Assembly: GCA_020850775.1 (NCBI GenBank)
Contig: JADZEA010000095.1
Span: 1 to 32,066, forward strand
Length of the DNA: 32,066 nucleotides
Origin: a bacterium
GTDB taxonomy: Bacteria > CLD3
Direction: 5' to 3'
In this document: piece after piece, positions 16,601-25,000 of the stretch
How the letters are laid out: each line of letters opens with the position of its first letter
How positions within the stretch are numbered: the first letter of the stretch is position 1
The notes under the pieces: model-generated
What the model saw: the letters and a program-made list of their open reading frames with translations, nothing else
Told to the model about the DNA's origin: nothing
Database searches by the model: none
Translations under genes and position numbers: made by a program

Positions 16601-18732
16601 TTTATATTTTTGCAATTGGAAATCAAGCAGAAATTTTACTTTCTGAAGGCAAAAATGAACAGGCGCTTGAAATTGTTTCAGATAAAAAATTTCCAAACTT
16701 CCCTTTTCCTGAAATTTTAGAACTAAAGGAGCTTTTTTACGGAATAATCCTTTTTAAAATTAACCAAATCACAAAAGCTAAAGAAATTTTTAGAAAAATT
16801 GCAAAAGGAACAAATCTGCCTTTGCAATTTGCGGAAACAGCAAAATCTTACCTTGCAAGGATTGAAAACGACTTTGAAAGCTCGGAAAAAATTGTGATTA
16901 GCAAAAATTTTTTTATTCACTCAAAAACCGAACGAAACAGAATTTTGTGGAATCATTTTCTTTTGGCCAGGGAAACAAACCAAAGTTTGGAGCTTCAAAA
17001 GAAGATTTTAGATGAAGCCTTTGAGCTGGTTCTTGTTTCAAGTTTGACAATAAAATCTAAACTTGACAGGAAAAATTTCCTTCTCAAAAACCTCTTTGCC
17101 TCAAAAATTTTTAGTGCTTACTTTCATTTTCATTTTGGAGAGAATTTTCAAAATGAAAGGGAGAAATTCCTTGAAAAATTTTGTGAAGCAAGTTCAGAAC
17201 TTGGTAAAATCTTTGCAAACACAAAACAACCAAAACAAAGCATTGAAATCAGTAAAATTGTAGAAATCAGCAATCTTTTAAATTCTTCTTCTGAACCACA
17301 AATTATTTTGAATAACTTGATTGACCTTGCAATTGAACACTTGAAAGCTGACAGAGGATTAATCATTCTTCACGATAAAAATAGCGGTGAACTAACGGTA
17401 AAAGTTGGTAGAAACGTTGAAAAAGAAACGATTTACGATGTTACACAAATTTCAAAAACAATAATTAAAGACGTTAGCAAAGGTGGAAAATCCATTTTTG
17501 CTTTCAAACTTGATGAAGACGAAAGATTTGCACAAAATATTAGCGTTGTAAACCTAAAAATTCGTTCTCTTGTGTGTGTTCCATTAAAAAAAGAAAATGA
17601 AATTTTTGGAACAATTTATCTTGATTCTTTGAATGAGCAGAAAAGTTTTGGTGAATATGAAGTTGAATTTCTTGAAACAATTGCAAACCTTGCAGTTGTT
17701 GCGATGGAAAATGCAGAAATTTACAAAAAAATTCATCAAAAAACCTTAACGCTACAAAAAACTGTTGAAGGGAAATTTAGCTTTCACAAAATCATTTCTA
17801 AAGATGAAAAAATGATGCAAATTTTTTCTGAACTTTCAGAAGTCGCAAAAACGGAGATTTCGGTTTTAATTTTGGGCGAAAGTGGAACAGGAAAAGAATT
17901 GATTGCGAAAGCAGTTCATTTTCAAAGCCAACGAAAAGAAAATAATTTTATTGCGATTGATTGCGGAGCGATTCCTGAAACGATGATTGAAAGTGAACTT
18001 TTTGGACACAAAAAAGGTTCGTTTAGTGGAGCAGTTAGCGATAAAAAAGGATTATTGGAAGAAGCAAACAATGGAACTGTTTTTCTTGACGAAATCACAA
18101 ACACAAGTTTTTCCTTTCAAGCAAAGTTTTTGAGGGTTTTGCAGGAAAAGGAAATTCGTAGAGTTGGTGAAAATTTTTACCGTAAAATCAATGTTAGAAT
18201 TCTTGCTGCAACAAATCTTGACATTCTTGAGGAAATTAAAAAAGGAAATTTTAGAGAAGATCTTTACTTTAGGCTAAACAATTTTTCATTTTATCTTCCA
18301 CCGCTTAGAGAACGAAAAGATGACATTCCACTCTTGGTTAGCCATTTTGTTGAGGAATTTTCAAAATCTTACAATAAAAAAATAGTTGGAATTTCACAAA
18401 AACTTTTAGATTTGCTAACAAGTTTTGAGTGGAAAGGTAATGTTAGAGAACTTCGTTCAGTTGTTAGCGAAATAATTTTACGCGAAAAAGGTGATTTTCT
18501 TTCAGAGGAAAGTTTGCCAAAAAGATTTTCTAATTTTGTAAAACCCCACAACCTAACAATCAAAATCACAACAGAAAAAGAGCAACTTGTCAGCCTTGAC
18601 GAAAGCCAAATTTTTTACATCCAAAAAGTTCTGCAAGAAACAAAAGGCAACAAATCTGAAGCTGCAAGAATTTTAGAAATCCCACTCTCAACCTTAAGGT
18701 CAAAAATGCAAAAATTAGGAATGAAAAACTAA
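13672..18732 (+). CDS. Giant regulator: Ser/Thr kinase-like, STAND-like ATPase, helical repeats, GAF, sigma54 AAA+ and Fis HTH
   Basis: A 1686-residue cytoplasmic protein with no membrane segment. Domains in order: a protein-kinase fold (1-260; K38, HGDLK at 123-127, D146-F-G); a predicted ATPase (about 275-620; Walker A around K307, Walker B IVIILD at 406-411); a long TPR-like helical region (about 620-1195); a GAF domain (about 1204-1350); a sigma54 activator AAA+ domain (about 1365-1615; Walker A GTGK 1405-1408, loop G1449-S-F-S-G-A1454, Walker B VFLDE 1470-1474); and a Fis-type helix-turn-helix (about 1642-1684). The kinase glycine loop is degenerate and the catalytic loop is HGD, not HRD. 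The GAFTGA loop reads GSFSGA, a conservative change. The kinase/ATPase/TPR/GAF arrangement is known in bacterial signalling proteins; the added enhancer-binding module implies direct control of sigma54 promoters. Confidence 0.9.
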   Translation: MTELLFNRYQKLAKLPTKSQNEVFKVLDTFTGQVLALKLLVNPDYSQDFKIEFQRLKTLNSPNLVKVYDFAFTNEKQLYFTMDFIDGVHFNDFFSKAKKESQNLVLKQITSVLQYLHSQNFIHGDLKTENILVNKSSGFYSVKLIDFGLSNFKFKVRISGTLDYLLPEEIEKKPFAPYEKDFYAFGILLYKSVFGKTPFESKTSSETLSKKINYKSKEIFEKCQNLEEPLKTLIPKLLEREQNKRLKNFEELFQILQGESEIERNKDFHKEKFCGRKKEFEFLKNSFERVYDAIPCSILIEAETGVGKSRLVSEFKSFLQLQETSVFTANCLDNFHGENFFSAGKILAQILFVDEFKNLLSQKRKQIFSQTLNVLAKEKTNENFLKSELFLNFYEFCAEISKQKPIVIILDNIQQEDFGGIELWNYFLSKLKQRKNAKMLLVFTQKKEEISELNKTLCNEILLLEDFSQNEVFEFITFAVGEKIAKEFSQEIFEQTKGNPLLLVEMISFLVQNFGSNFKGDLEKVPKVFDEIFLEKLKKLSEDEIQTLQDLVIFGNAFELSWLERFVKQNKKLMQNIGLLVKKKFLEQEKTRFEFKHQKFREIVYSKIPQKEKAKKHTLIANFFLAEKFIKPEILAFHFSKSENPKLALPFILEAVKNSIHSLAYRNAQKHISEGEVLLAKISQKTKKEEEIEFKILNYYKDTSEFLGYRGLKEKFLRQLELGQKLGEEQTLEALSNLAKYFHKAEINIEESLKFIEQALDFYKNGRKKDVLYVDILLRKIIVVYSRKDANLLEMLTETLEIVSKLENAERLLCSTYNLFAVYYEKEGQSFKAIEFYEKAFQIAVKNKITSEIIVLQTNLADQVAKKISPEMGTQMLENSYLEAKKTGFSFHEFNVGNSLALNLAKVHKFSPFAGLFTELNFALEEIGNKIYEIQLHLSIWHYYFELGYFVKALESIEKLRNEVEKANFHVPISLGIYIFAIGNQAEILLSEGKNEQALEIVSDKKFPNFPFPEILELKELFYGIILFKINQITKAKEIFRKIAKGTNLPLQFAETAKSYLARIENDFESSEKIVISKNFFIHSKTERNRILWNHFLLARETNQSLELQKKILDEAFELVLVSSLTIKSKLDRKNFLLKNLFASKIFSAYFHFHFGENFQNEREKFLEKFCEASSELGKIFANTKQPKQSIEISKIVEISNLLNSSSEPQIILNNLIDLAIEHLKADRGLIILHDKNSGELTVKVGRNVEKETIYDVTQISKTIIKDVSKGGKSIFAFKLDEDERFAQNISVVNLKIRSLVCVPLKKENEIFGTIYLDSLNEQKSFGEYEVEFLETIANLAVVAMENAEIYKKIHQKTLTLQKTVEGKFSFHKIISKDEKMMQIFSELSEVAKTEISVLILGESGTGKELIAKAVHFQSQRKENNFIAIDCGAIPETMIESELFGHKKGSFSGAVSDKKGLLEEANNGTVFLDEITNTSFSFQAKFLRVLQEKEIRRVGENFYRKINVRILAATNLDILEEIKKGNFREDLYFRLNNFSFYLPPLRERKDDIPLLVSHFVEEFSKSYNKKIVGISQKLLDLLTSFEWKGNVRELRSVVSEIILREKGDFLSEESLPKRFSNFVKPHNLTIKITTEKEQLVSLDESQIFYIQKVLQETKGNKSEAARILEIPLSTLRSKMQKLGMKN

Positions 18733-18763
18733 CCAATTTTCCTTTTTGACTTTGCTAAAAAAT

Positions 18764-18781
18764 TTGCTTTTTTCAAAGCAA
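18764..18781 (+). other. Small hairpin between the regulator gene and fumC
   Basis: TTGCTTT (18764-18770) pairs with AAAGCAA (18775-18781) across a TTTC loop, 31 bases after the regulator stop. The following sequence has few consecutive T, so it would be a weak terminator at best. Confidence 0.3.
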
Positions 18782-18818
18782 TTTATAAACTTAAAATTTT
18801 TTAAAATCAGGAATAAAA

Positions 18819-20210
18819 ATGGATTACAGAATTGAAACTGACTCAATGGGCGAAATTCAAGTCCCGAACAATAAATATTACGGTGCACAAACTGCCCGCT
18901 CACTGATGAATTTTAAAATCGGCGGCGACAAGTTTCCACGCGAAATGATTAAAGCACTCGGAACTCTCAAAAAAGCCGCAGCTCTCGTAAACGCCGAACT
19001 TGGAATTTTGACAAAGGAAAAAGCCGAACTCATCGTCCGTGCAGCTGACGAAGTGATTGAAGGAATACTTGACGAACATTTTCCGCTTGTCGTTTGGCAA
19101 ACAGGCTCAGGAACGCAAACAAACATGAACGCAAACGAAGTAATTTCAAACCGTGCAATTGAACTTGCCGGCGGAAAACTCGGAAGCAAAAAACCCGTTC
19201 ACCCAAACGACGACGTAAACAAAGCCCAAAGCTCCAACGACACTTTCCCAACTGCAATGCACATCGCAATTGCTTCTGAAATCCACAGACGCTTAATCCC
19301 AATGCTTACACAACTCAGAAACACTTTTGCCCAAAAAACTGAAGCCTTCAAAAATATCGTCAAAATTGGCAGAACTCACCTGATGGACGCAACTCCTTTG
19401 ACTTTAGGACAGGAATTTTCTGGTTACACAACCCAACTTTCGCATAGTTTGGCAAGAATTGAAAAATGTTTGCCTTCAATTTACGAACTTGCAATCGGCG
19501 GAACTGCTGTCGGAACAGGTTTGAACACTCACCCTGAATTCGCCGAAAAAGTCGCTGAAAAAATCGCTGAACTAACTCAAATCCCTTTTGTCAGCGCCGA
19601 AAACAAGTTTGAAGCACTCGCAACTCACGACGCAGCTGTTGAAGTCAGCGGAGTTTTAAAAACTTTAGCCTGCTCACTTATGAAAATTGCAAACGACGTT
19701 CGTTGGTTAGCTTCCGGTCCACGCTGCGGAATTGGTGAAATTTTTATCCCCGAAAACGAACCCGGCTCTTCAATTATGCCCGGAAAAGTCAATCCTACAC
19801 AATCCGAAGCGATAACAATGGTTTGTGCTCAGGTTCTCGGAAACGACGTAACAATCAACATCGGTGGCTCGTCGGGAAATTTTGAACTGAACGTTTTTAA
19901 ACCCGTGATAATTTTTAACTTGTTGCAATCAATCCGTTTGCTTGCTGACGCTTGCGAATCCTTTGACGAACATTGTGCGGCAGGAATTGAAGCAAACGAA
20001 ATTAACATTGAGAAAAACCTGAACAATTCATTAATGCTTGTAACAGCTTTAAATCCACACATTGGTTACGACAACGCTGCAAAAATCGCTAAAAAAGCAC
20101 ACAAAGAAAATAAAACTCTAAAACAAGCAACTGTTGAACTTGGCTTACTAACTTCTGAACAGTTTGACACTTTAATCAAACCCGAAGAAATGACAAAACC
20201 GGGCTTGTAG
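18819..20210 (+). CDS. fumC: Fumarate hydratase class II
   Basis: A 463-residue class II (iron-free) fumarase interconverting fumarate and malate in the TCA cycle. The fumarate lyase signature G316[10 protein letters not shown]326 is intact and carries the catalytic serine loop. Other family blocks are present: [18 protein letters not shown] (about 96-113), [15 protein letters not shown] (about 127-141) and [16 protein letters not shown] (about 183-198). Length and start are normal, with an AGGA ribosome site before the ATG. It is transcribed alone between two intergenic hairpins. Base composition is visibly richer in GC than the regulator gene before it. Confidence 0.96.
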   Translation: MDYRIETDSMGEIQVPNNKYYGAQTARSLMNFKIGGDKFPREMIKALGTLKKAAALVNAELGILTKEKAELIVRAADEVIEGILDEHFPLVVWQTGSGTQTNMNANEVISNRAIELAGGKLGSKKPVHPNDDVNKAQSSNDTFPTAMHIAIASEIHRRLIPMLTQLRNTFAQKTEAFKNIVKIGRTHLMDATPLTLGQEFSGYTTQLSHSLARIEKCLPSIYELAIGGTAVGTGLNTHPEFAEKVAEKIAELTQIPFVSAENKFEALATHDAAVEVSGVLKTLACSLMKIANDVRWLASGPRCGIGEIFIPENEPGSSIMPGKVNPTQSEAITMVCAQVLGNDVTINIGGSSGNFELNVFKPVIIFNLLQSIRLLADACESFDEHCAAGIEANEINIEKNLNNSLMLVTALNPHIGYDNAAKIAKKAHKENKTLKQATVELGLLTSEQFDTLIKPEEMTKPGL

Positions 20211-20222
20211 AAAAACCTCTGC

Positions 20223-20261
20223 TTAGTGAGAGTATGACTTTTTAGCTCAGCCTCTCACTAA
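20223..20261. other. 10-bp perfect hairpin between fumC and pfk
   Basis: TTAGTGAGAG (20223-20232) pairs exactly with CTCTCACTAA (20252-20261) around a 19-base loop, 13 bases after the fumC stop. No T-run follows on the plus strand, so it is not a classic intrinsic terminator. It may stabilise the fumC 3' end or act on pfk, 86 bases downstream. Confidence 0.5.
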
Positions 20262-20347
20262 ACCTTAACTCTTAAATTTTAATTCTTAATTAATCTGTTT
20301 TTAGTATTAAATTTCGTTGTGAAAAACTAATTTTTTAGGAGCGAACA

Positions 20348-21442
20348 ATGAAAAGGAAAATTTTAATTGTTACAGGCGGTGGCGATTGTCCTGGTTTGAA
20401 CGCCGTGATTCGTGCAATCTGTAAACGTGCCTGGCAAGAGGCAGGAGTTGAAGTTTACGGAAGCATTGAAGCCTACAACGGAATTATGAACGAGCCAATG
20501 AAAATCATTGAGCTGACTCCCGAAAACATCTCAGGAATTCACGTTAAAGGCGGAACAATCCTGAAAACTACAAACAAAGGAGGACCCTTTAACTGGCCAG
20601 TAAGAACCAACGATGGTTGGAAAACAGTTGACCTTTCAGACGAACTGATTAAAAAATTGTCTTACTACGGATTTGATTGTGTAATTAGCATCGGCGGAGA
20701 CGGCTCACAAAAAATCTCTCAAAAACTCTACGAAAAAGGTGTAAACATCATCGGAATCCCGAAAACAATTGATAATGACCTCTCCTGCACTGATTTTACT
20801 TTTGGTTTCCAGACTGCTGTTGAAATCGCAACCGACGCCGTTGACAAACTCGTTACAACCGCAGCGAGCCACAACCGCGTGATGGTTCTTGAAACAATGG
20901 GAAGAGACGCAGGCTGGATTGCCTTGAGTGCGGGAATTGCCGGCGGCGCCGAAGTGATTTTAATCCCTGAAATTCCTTACGACGTGGAAAAAGTCGCTAA
21001 ACGGCTCAACGAAAGGATTGACTCAGGTAAAGGTTTTGCAATCATTGTCATCGCTGAAGGTGCAAAATCCATCAGCACCGGAAAGTACTACGTTAAAAAC
21101 AGAAACGACCTCGGCTACAAAAACCAGTTGCTCAGCGCTGTTGGTGGCGAACTTGCTCACACCTTGTCAGACATTGTTAATGCTGATTTCAGGACTACGA
21201 TTCTCGGGCATTTGCAACGCGGCGGAACTCCGATTGCTTACGACAGAATTTTATCCGCACAGTTTGGGATTAAAGCTGTTGAGTTGTTTTTGGAGAACAA
21301 GTTCGGTCAGATGGTTTCTTACAAGCATCCGGAACTCGTTTCCGTTCCAATCGCTGAAGCAATTAAAGAGTACAACGTAATCAAACCAGACAGCTACCTG
21401 TTGAAAACTGCAAGAGGCTTGGGAATTTGTCTTGGAGACTAA
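20348..21442 (+). CDS. 6-phosphofructokinase (group A, probably ATP-dependent)
   Basis: A 364-residue phosphofructokinase of the PfkA superfamily that phosphorylates fructose 6-phosphate. TGGGDCPGLNAVIR (about 9-22) is the nucleotide loop. G116-G-D-G-S120 has Gly at the site (E. coli 104) that is Asp in pyrophosphate enzymes, while P138-K-T-I-D-N-D144 has Lys at the site equivalent to E. coli 124, as in many pyrophosphate enzymes. The catalytic Asp is D142. Family knowledge says the first site mainly sets the donor, so ATP is favoured. ETMGRDAGWIA and GHLQRGG are normal. A TTAGGAG site precedes the ATG. A two-helix protein starts three bases after the stop. Confidence 0.92.
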   Translation: MKRKILIVTGGGDCPGLNAVIRAICKRAWQEAGVEVYGSIEAYNGIMNEPMKIIELTPENISGIHVKGGTILKTTNKGGPFNWPVRTNDGWKTVDLSDELIKKLSYYGFDCVISIGGDGSQKISQKLYEKGVNIIGIPKTIDNDLSCTDFTFGFQTAVEIATDAVDKLVTTAASHNRVMVLETMGRDAGWIALSAGIAGGAEVILIPEIPYDVEKVAKRLNERIDSGKGFAIIVIAEGAKSISTGKYYVKNRNDLGYKNQLLSAVGGELAHTLSDIVNADFRTTILGHLQRGGTPIAYDRILSAQFGIKAVELFLENKFGQMVSYKHPELVSVPIAEAIKEYNVIKPDSYLLKTARGLGICLGD

Positions 21443-21445
21443 AAG

Positions 21446-21637
21446 ATGAAACACTTTTTTTTCTGCTTAGCAATTTTTTTGCAACTAATTGGGATGGGAC
21501 TTGCACTTTTCGGGCTTTACGAAGGTGTTTACGAAGCGAAACCAATGGAAAAAATGACTCAGGAAATCGTGCTTGGGACAGTTGGTTTTTTGCTTTTTTT
21601 TATCGGAACAAAAATGAGAAGTAACTTTTCAGAATAA
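21446..21637 (+). CDS. Small two-helix membrane protein
   Basis: A 63-residue protein of unknown function. Two hydrophobic helices (about 4-24 and 42-56) flank a short polar loop (about 25-41) with EAKPMEKM. No signal cleavage site or cysteine pattern is clear. The GGAG at the end of pfk serves as ribosome site, and the ATG is three bases after the pfk stop, so it is probably cotranscribed with pfk and the FAD oxidase that follows 20 bases later. Coding is supported by the tight spacing and the continuous frame; I know no family for it. Confidence 0.65.
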   Translation: MKHFFFCLAIFLQLIGMGLALFGLYEGVYEAKPMEKMTQEIVLGTVGFLLFFIGTKMRSNFSE

Positions 21638-21657
21638 TTTTCAGAAGGAACAAAAAA

Positions 21658-22812
21658 ATGAATTTACCAAAGAAAGCTGACGTTGTGATTATTGGCGGAG
21701 GACTTACAGGAATTGCAATTGCTTACTACCTTGCTCAAAAAAAATGCACTGATGTTGTGGTTTTGGAACGCAACAAACTTCTTGGAATTGAATCAACAGG
21801 AAGAAATGCAGGAGGAATCCGGGCGCAGTTTGGTACGAAAGTAAACATTGAATTTTCCTTTGAAACGATTAAAATCTTTGAAAACTTTGAAAAATTAGTC
21901 GGCGAACCGCTTGAGTTTAATCAGTGTGGCTATCTTTTTATGACTGAAAATCAAACTTTGTGGGAAAACTTTAAGAAAAATGTCAAATTACAAAATGATT
22001 GCGGAGTTGATTCCAAACTTGTAACTCCTGAAGAAATCAAAAAACGTTACCCTTTGATTAAAACCGAAGATTTGCTTGGCGGAACTTTTTGGCAAAGAGA
22101 TGGAATTATTGACCCAAGTTCTGTTTTGCTCGGCTACGAAAAACAAGCACGTAAGGCAGGAGTAAAAATTATCACGGAAGCAGAAGTAAAAAACATTGAA
22201 ACAAGTGGCAAAAAAATCACAAAAATCATCACAAATCTTGGAGAAATCCAAACTGACACAGTTGTAATCGCTGCGGGAGCGTGGTCAAAAAACATCGGAA
22301 AAATGGTTGGAATTGATTTTCCTGCAATTCCGATAAAACGGCAAATTGTTTCAACTTTGCCGTTAGGGATTCCTGAAGATTTTCCGATGGTTGTAAACAT
22401 GGACACAGGTTCTTACCTTCACAGAGAAAGCGGTGGAATTTTGATGGGCTGGGCAGACCCAAACCAAAAGGAAAGTCTTTCAATTGAAACTGATTTTGAT
22501 TACACAATGGAAATCATTGAAAGGTCGGTGCCAAGGCTTCCAATTCTTGAACAAGCTGAAATTCTTACCGAGTGGGCAGGACTTTACTGTACGACACCGG
22601 ACCACCACGAAATTTTGGGAAAAGTAAAAGAATTTGAAGGGCTTGTTTGTGCTTTTGGTTTCAGCGGACACGGAATTATGCACGCTTCGGCTGTTGGGAT
22701 TTGCATCGCTGAAGAAATCGTTGACGGGAAAGCAAGTTTCATTGACCTTGAACCTTTAAGGTTTGAAAGATTTGCAAACGGGAAATTGATTGAAGAAAAA
22801 AACGTAATTTAA
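21658..22812 (+). CDS. FAD-dependent oxidoreductase, DAO family (sarcosine oxidase beta / DadA-like)
   Basis: A 384-residue flavoprotein of the DAO family that oxidises an amine such as an amino acid; the substrate is not fixed by sequence. The N-terminal dinucleotide fold is clear: VVIIGGGLTGIAIAYYLA (9-26), with an acidic VVLERN strand end. ESTGRNAGGIRAQFG (about 43-57) is typical of the sarcosine oxidase beta/proline dehydrogenase/HcnC subgroup. A GFSGHGIMHASAVG block (about 335-349) closes the FAD site. No alpha or gamma subunit genes are nearby. An AGAAGGAA site precedes the ATG. There is no signal peptide, so it is cytoplasmic or peripheral to the membrane. Confidence 0.88.
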   Translation: MNLPKKADVVIIGGGLTGIAIAYYLAQKKCTDVVVLERNKLLGIESTGRNAGGIRAQFGTKVNIEFSFETIKIFENFEKLVGEPLEFNQCGYLFMTENQTLWENFKKNVKLQNDCGVDSKLVTPEEIKKRYPLIKTEDLLGGTFWQRDGIIDPSSVLLGYEKQARKAGVKIITEAEVKNIETSGKKITKIITNLGEIQTDTVVIAAGAWSKNIGKMVGIDFPAIPIKRQIVSTLPLGIPEDFPMVVNMDTGSYLHRESGGILMGWADPNQKESLSIETDFDYTMEIIERSVPRLPILEQAEILTEWAGLYCTTPDHHEILGKVKEFEGLVCAFGFSGHGIMHASAVGICIAEEIVDGKASFIDLEPLRFERFANGKLIEEKNVI

Positions 22813-22819
22813 TTTTAAA

Positions 22820-22853
22820 AAGCCTTCAGGATTTTCTCTAATCTTAAAGGCTT
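22820..22853 (-). terminator. Terminator of pgi on the minus strand
   Basis: AAGCCTT (22820-22826) pairs with AAGGCTT (22847-22853), and an inner six-pair stem continues across one mismatch. On the minus strand the stem is followed by TTTTAAAATT, giving a usable T-tract. It lies between the convergent FAD oxidase and pgi genes and may work weakly for both. Confidence 0.65.
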
Positions 22854-22865
22854 GAAACAAAAGTT

Positions 22866-24140
22866 TTATTTTTTTCCAAGTAAAGCAAACATATTTTTTT
22901 TGTACTGCTCAACTCCTGGTTGGTCAAAAGGATTTACTTCTAAAAGGTAACCACTCATTGCAACAGCTTTTTCGTAAAAGAAAATTAATTGTCCAAGTGT
23001 GTGTTCATCAATTTTTGGCAATTCAATTGTCAAGTTTGGAACTCCTCCGTCAAGGTGTGCTTGTGCTGTTCCTTCGTAAGCCTTTAAGTTCACAAAATCT
23101 AAGGTTTTTCCTGCAAGAAAATTTAATTTATCCGCATCAAGGTGTTCGTGATTGATTTTTAACGAGTTTGGTTGTTCGTGCAAAATGATAAAAGTTTCGA
23201 ATAAATTCCTGATTCCATCTTGAATGTACTGACCAAGTGAATGCAGGTCTGTTGTCAGACAAGCAGAAACGGGAAAAATTCCCTTGTGGTTTTTACCTTC
23301 GCTTTCGCCAAAAAGTTGTTTCCACCACTCCGCAAAAAATGAAAGCCGCGGCTCAAAGTAAGACATAATTTCCATTGTTTTACCTTGGTTGTAAAGTGCA
23401 AACCTTGTTGCTGCGTACTTGTAAATCGGGTTTGCGTCAATTTTTGTTTCTGTTTGTTCAGCAAAAAATTCTGCTCCTTCAAGCAATTCTGAAATCTCAA
23501 AACCTGCAATCGCAATTGGTAAAAGCCCGACAGGAGTTAAAACGGAAAACCTTCCACCGACGTCGTCAGGAATTACAAAAGTTTTGTAACGTTCAGTTTT
23601 TGCGATGTTAAACAAAACTCCGCGTGAAGCATCAGTGATTGCTACAATTCTTTTGTTGTAGTCGTAATAAAATTTTTCTCTGAGCAGGTTTTTCAAAAGC
23701 CTGAAAGCAATTGAAGGCTCTGTTGTTGTTCCCGATTTTGAAATCACAACCAAGGCAAAATTTTTGTCCTGCAAGTAATCAATCAATGCCTGGTGGTAAT
23801 GCGAACTCAAAGTGTGTCCCGCAAAAATTATTTCCGTTCTGTTTTTTTTGAAAGGGTTTGAAAGTGCTTCAATTACAGATTTTGCTCCAAGGTAAGAGCC
23901 TCCAATTCCAATAATTACAACAACTTCATAGTTTGCACGAAGTTCATCAGCAGTTTCCTGAATTGATTGCAATAACTGAACTGAAGTGTTTGTTGGCAAA
24001 TCTAACCATCCAAGAAAATCACTTCCTGAACCCGTTCTTTTTGCAAGTTGTTCGTTGCAAACATCAATTTTGGTTTGAAGAGAGTTTAATTCAGCGTCAG
24101 AAACAGAAATATTTTTAAAATTAAAAGTAATTTCAGACAT
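22866..24140 (-). CDS. pgi: Glucose-6-phosphate isomerase
   Basis: A 424-residue isomerase of glucose 6-phosphate and fructose 6-phosphate, of the short form found in many bacteria (E. coli's is about 550). GIGGSYLGAKS (78-88) and VISKSGTTTEPS (132-143) bind the phosphate. R197 in GGRFSVLTPVG, E279 in FGESEGKNHKG and H300 in TTDLHSLGQ are the expected catalytic residues. The C-terminal VNPFDQPGVEQYKK is the second family signature. An AGGAG site precedes the ATG. The gene is divergent from an ABC ATPase with only 57 bases between, containing a perfect palindrome. Confidence 0.97.
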   Translation of the reverse strand: MSEITFNFKNISVSDAELNSLQTKIDVCNEQLAKRTGSGSDFLGWLDLPTNTSVQLLQSIQETADELRANYEVVVIIGIGGSYLGAKSVIEALSNPFKKNRTEIIFAGHTLSSHYHQALIDYLQDKNFALVVISKSGTTTEPSIAFRLLKNLLREKFYYDYNKRIVAITDASRGVLFNIAKTERYKTFVIPDDVGGRFSVLTPVGLLPIAIAGFEISELLEGAEFFAEQTETKIDANPIYKYAATRFALYNQGKTMEIMSYFEPRLSFFAEWWKQLFGESEGKNHKGIFPVSACLTTDLHSLGQYIQDGIRNLFETFIILHEQPNSLKINHEHLDADKLNFLAGKTLDFVNLKAYEGTAQAHLDGGVPNLTIELPKIDEHTLGQLIFFYEKAVAMSGYLLEVNPFDQPGVEQYKKNMFALLGKK

Positions 24141-24176
24141 TTTTCATTTCTCCTGATTTTTTAGTTATTTTTGAAC

Positions 24177-24196
24177 CTTTAAATTGTAATTTAAAG
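24177..24196. promoter_or_regulatory. Perfect 9-bp palindrome in the pgi/ABC divergent region
   Basis: CTTTAAATT (24177-24185) and AATTTAAAG (24188-24196) are exact complements with a two-base centre. The element ends one base before the ABC ATG and occupies the place of its ribosome site, where I see no Shine-Dalgarno sequence. The tiny centre argues for a protein-binding site in DNA, not an RNA hairpin. Confidence 0.5.
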
Positions 24197-24197
24197 T

Positions 24198-24971
24198 ATG
24201 AAACCTATCCTTAAAACAAAAAACTTAAAAGTAGGCATTGGAAACCAAATTTTTCTTGAAAACCTTAATTTAGAACTCTTTGAGAGTGAACTTTTATGGA
24301 TTATCGGCAGAAATGGTTCAGGAAAAACTACTTTGCTCAGAACTTTGTTAAACCTGGCAAACCAACAACAAAGCAACGCGATTTTTCTTGAGAACGTTGC
24401 AATTGAAAAACTTACTGCTTCAGAAATCGCAAAAAAAATCTCTTACGTCCCACAAAAATACGTTGGCTCGTTTGAAATTACTGTGAGTGATTTTTTGGAA
24501 AATTCACGTTTTGTTCACGAAACAAACTCTTTTGGTAAATCGCGGGAAACCTCGCTTTTTGTGAAAAATTACCTTGAATTTTATGGTTTGACCGAATTTA
24601 AAAACCGAAAATTCTCACAAGTCAGCGGTGGAGAACGACAAAAAATAATGGTTTTAGGTGCTTTAATTCAGGAAACACCTTTGGTTTTACTTGATGAACC
24701 ACTAAACTCGCTTGACCCAAACCATCAATTTGAACTTTGCGAATTATTTAAAAAACTTGCTCTGGAAAACCAAAAAACGCTTGGAATTGTGATTCACGAC
24801 TTGACAATCCCATTTAAAATTGGTGGCAGTGTGCTTGTTTTTGAAGGGAACGGAAAGTATGCTTTTGGAAAAGTTAAAGAGGTTTTAACTGAAAACTACC
24901 TTACAAAAATTTACGGTGTGAACTTTCAGTTGCTAAAAGCACAAAATTTTCAAGTTCCCTTTTTTAGTTAA
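24198..24971 (+). CDS. ABC transporter ATP-binding protein (iron-siderophore/cobalamin type)
   Basis: A 257-residue ABC ATPase. Walker A is G37-R-N-G-S-G-K-T44, the Q-loop is VPQ (Q86), the signature is VSGGERQ (142-148), Walker B is LVLLDEP (to 168) with a D-loop SLD, and the switch histidine is H200. The SYVPQ context and the overall order resemble FecE/BtuD-like importers. No permease or binding protein lies beside it, so it is an orphan whose partner is elsewhere. The start lacks a recognisable ribosome site and is overlapped upstream by a palindrome. LpxB follows after 29 bases, probably in the same transcript. The substrate is unknown. Confidence 0.88.
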   Translation: MKPILKTKNLKVGIGNQIFLENLNLELFESELLWIIGRNGSGKTTLLRTLLNLANQQQSNAIFLENVAIEKLTASEIAKKISYVPQKYVGSFEITVSDFLENSRFVHETNSFGKSRETSLFVKNYLEFYGLTEFKNRKFSQVSGGERQKIMVLGALIQETPLVLLDEPLNSLDPNHQFELCELFKKLALENQKTLGIVIHDLTIPFKIGGSVLVFEGNGKYAFGKVKEVLTENYLTKIYGVNFQLLKAQNFQVPFFS

Positions 24972-25000
24972 ACATTCAAGGTTTGGAAAAATCACAAAAA

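Noticed and set aside
18878-19302. Minus-strand frames of 66-103 codons inside fumC
   Set aside because: They are antisense to a well-conserved enzyme and have no supporting signals.
24983-25000. TTG start extending LpxB by six residues
   Set aside because: The AAGG motif is only one base from the TTG, too close to serve it, and the conserved first strand starts at the ATG at 25001. This remains the less likely choice.
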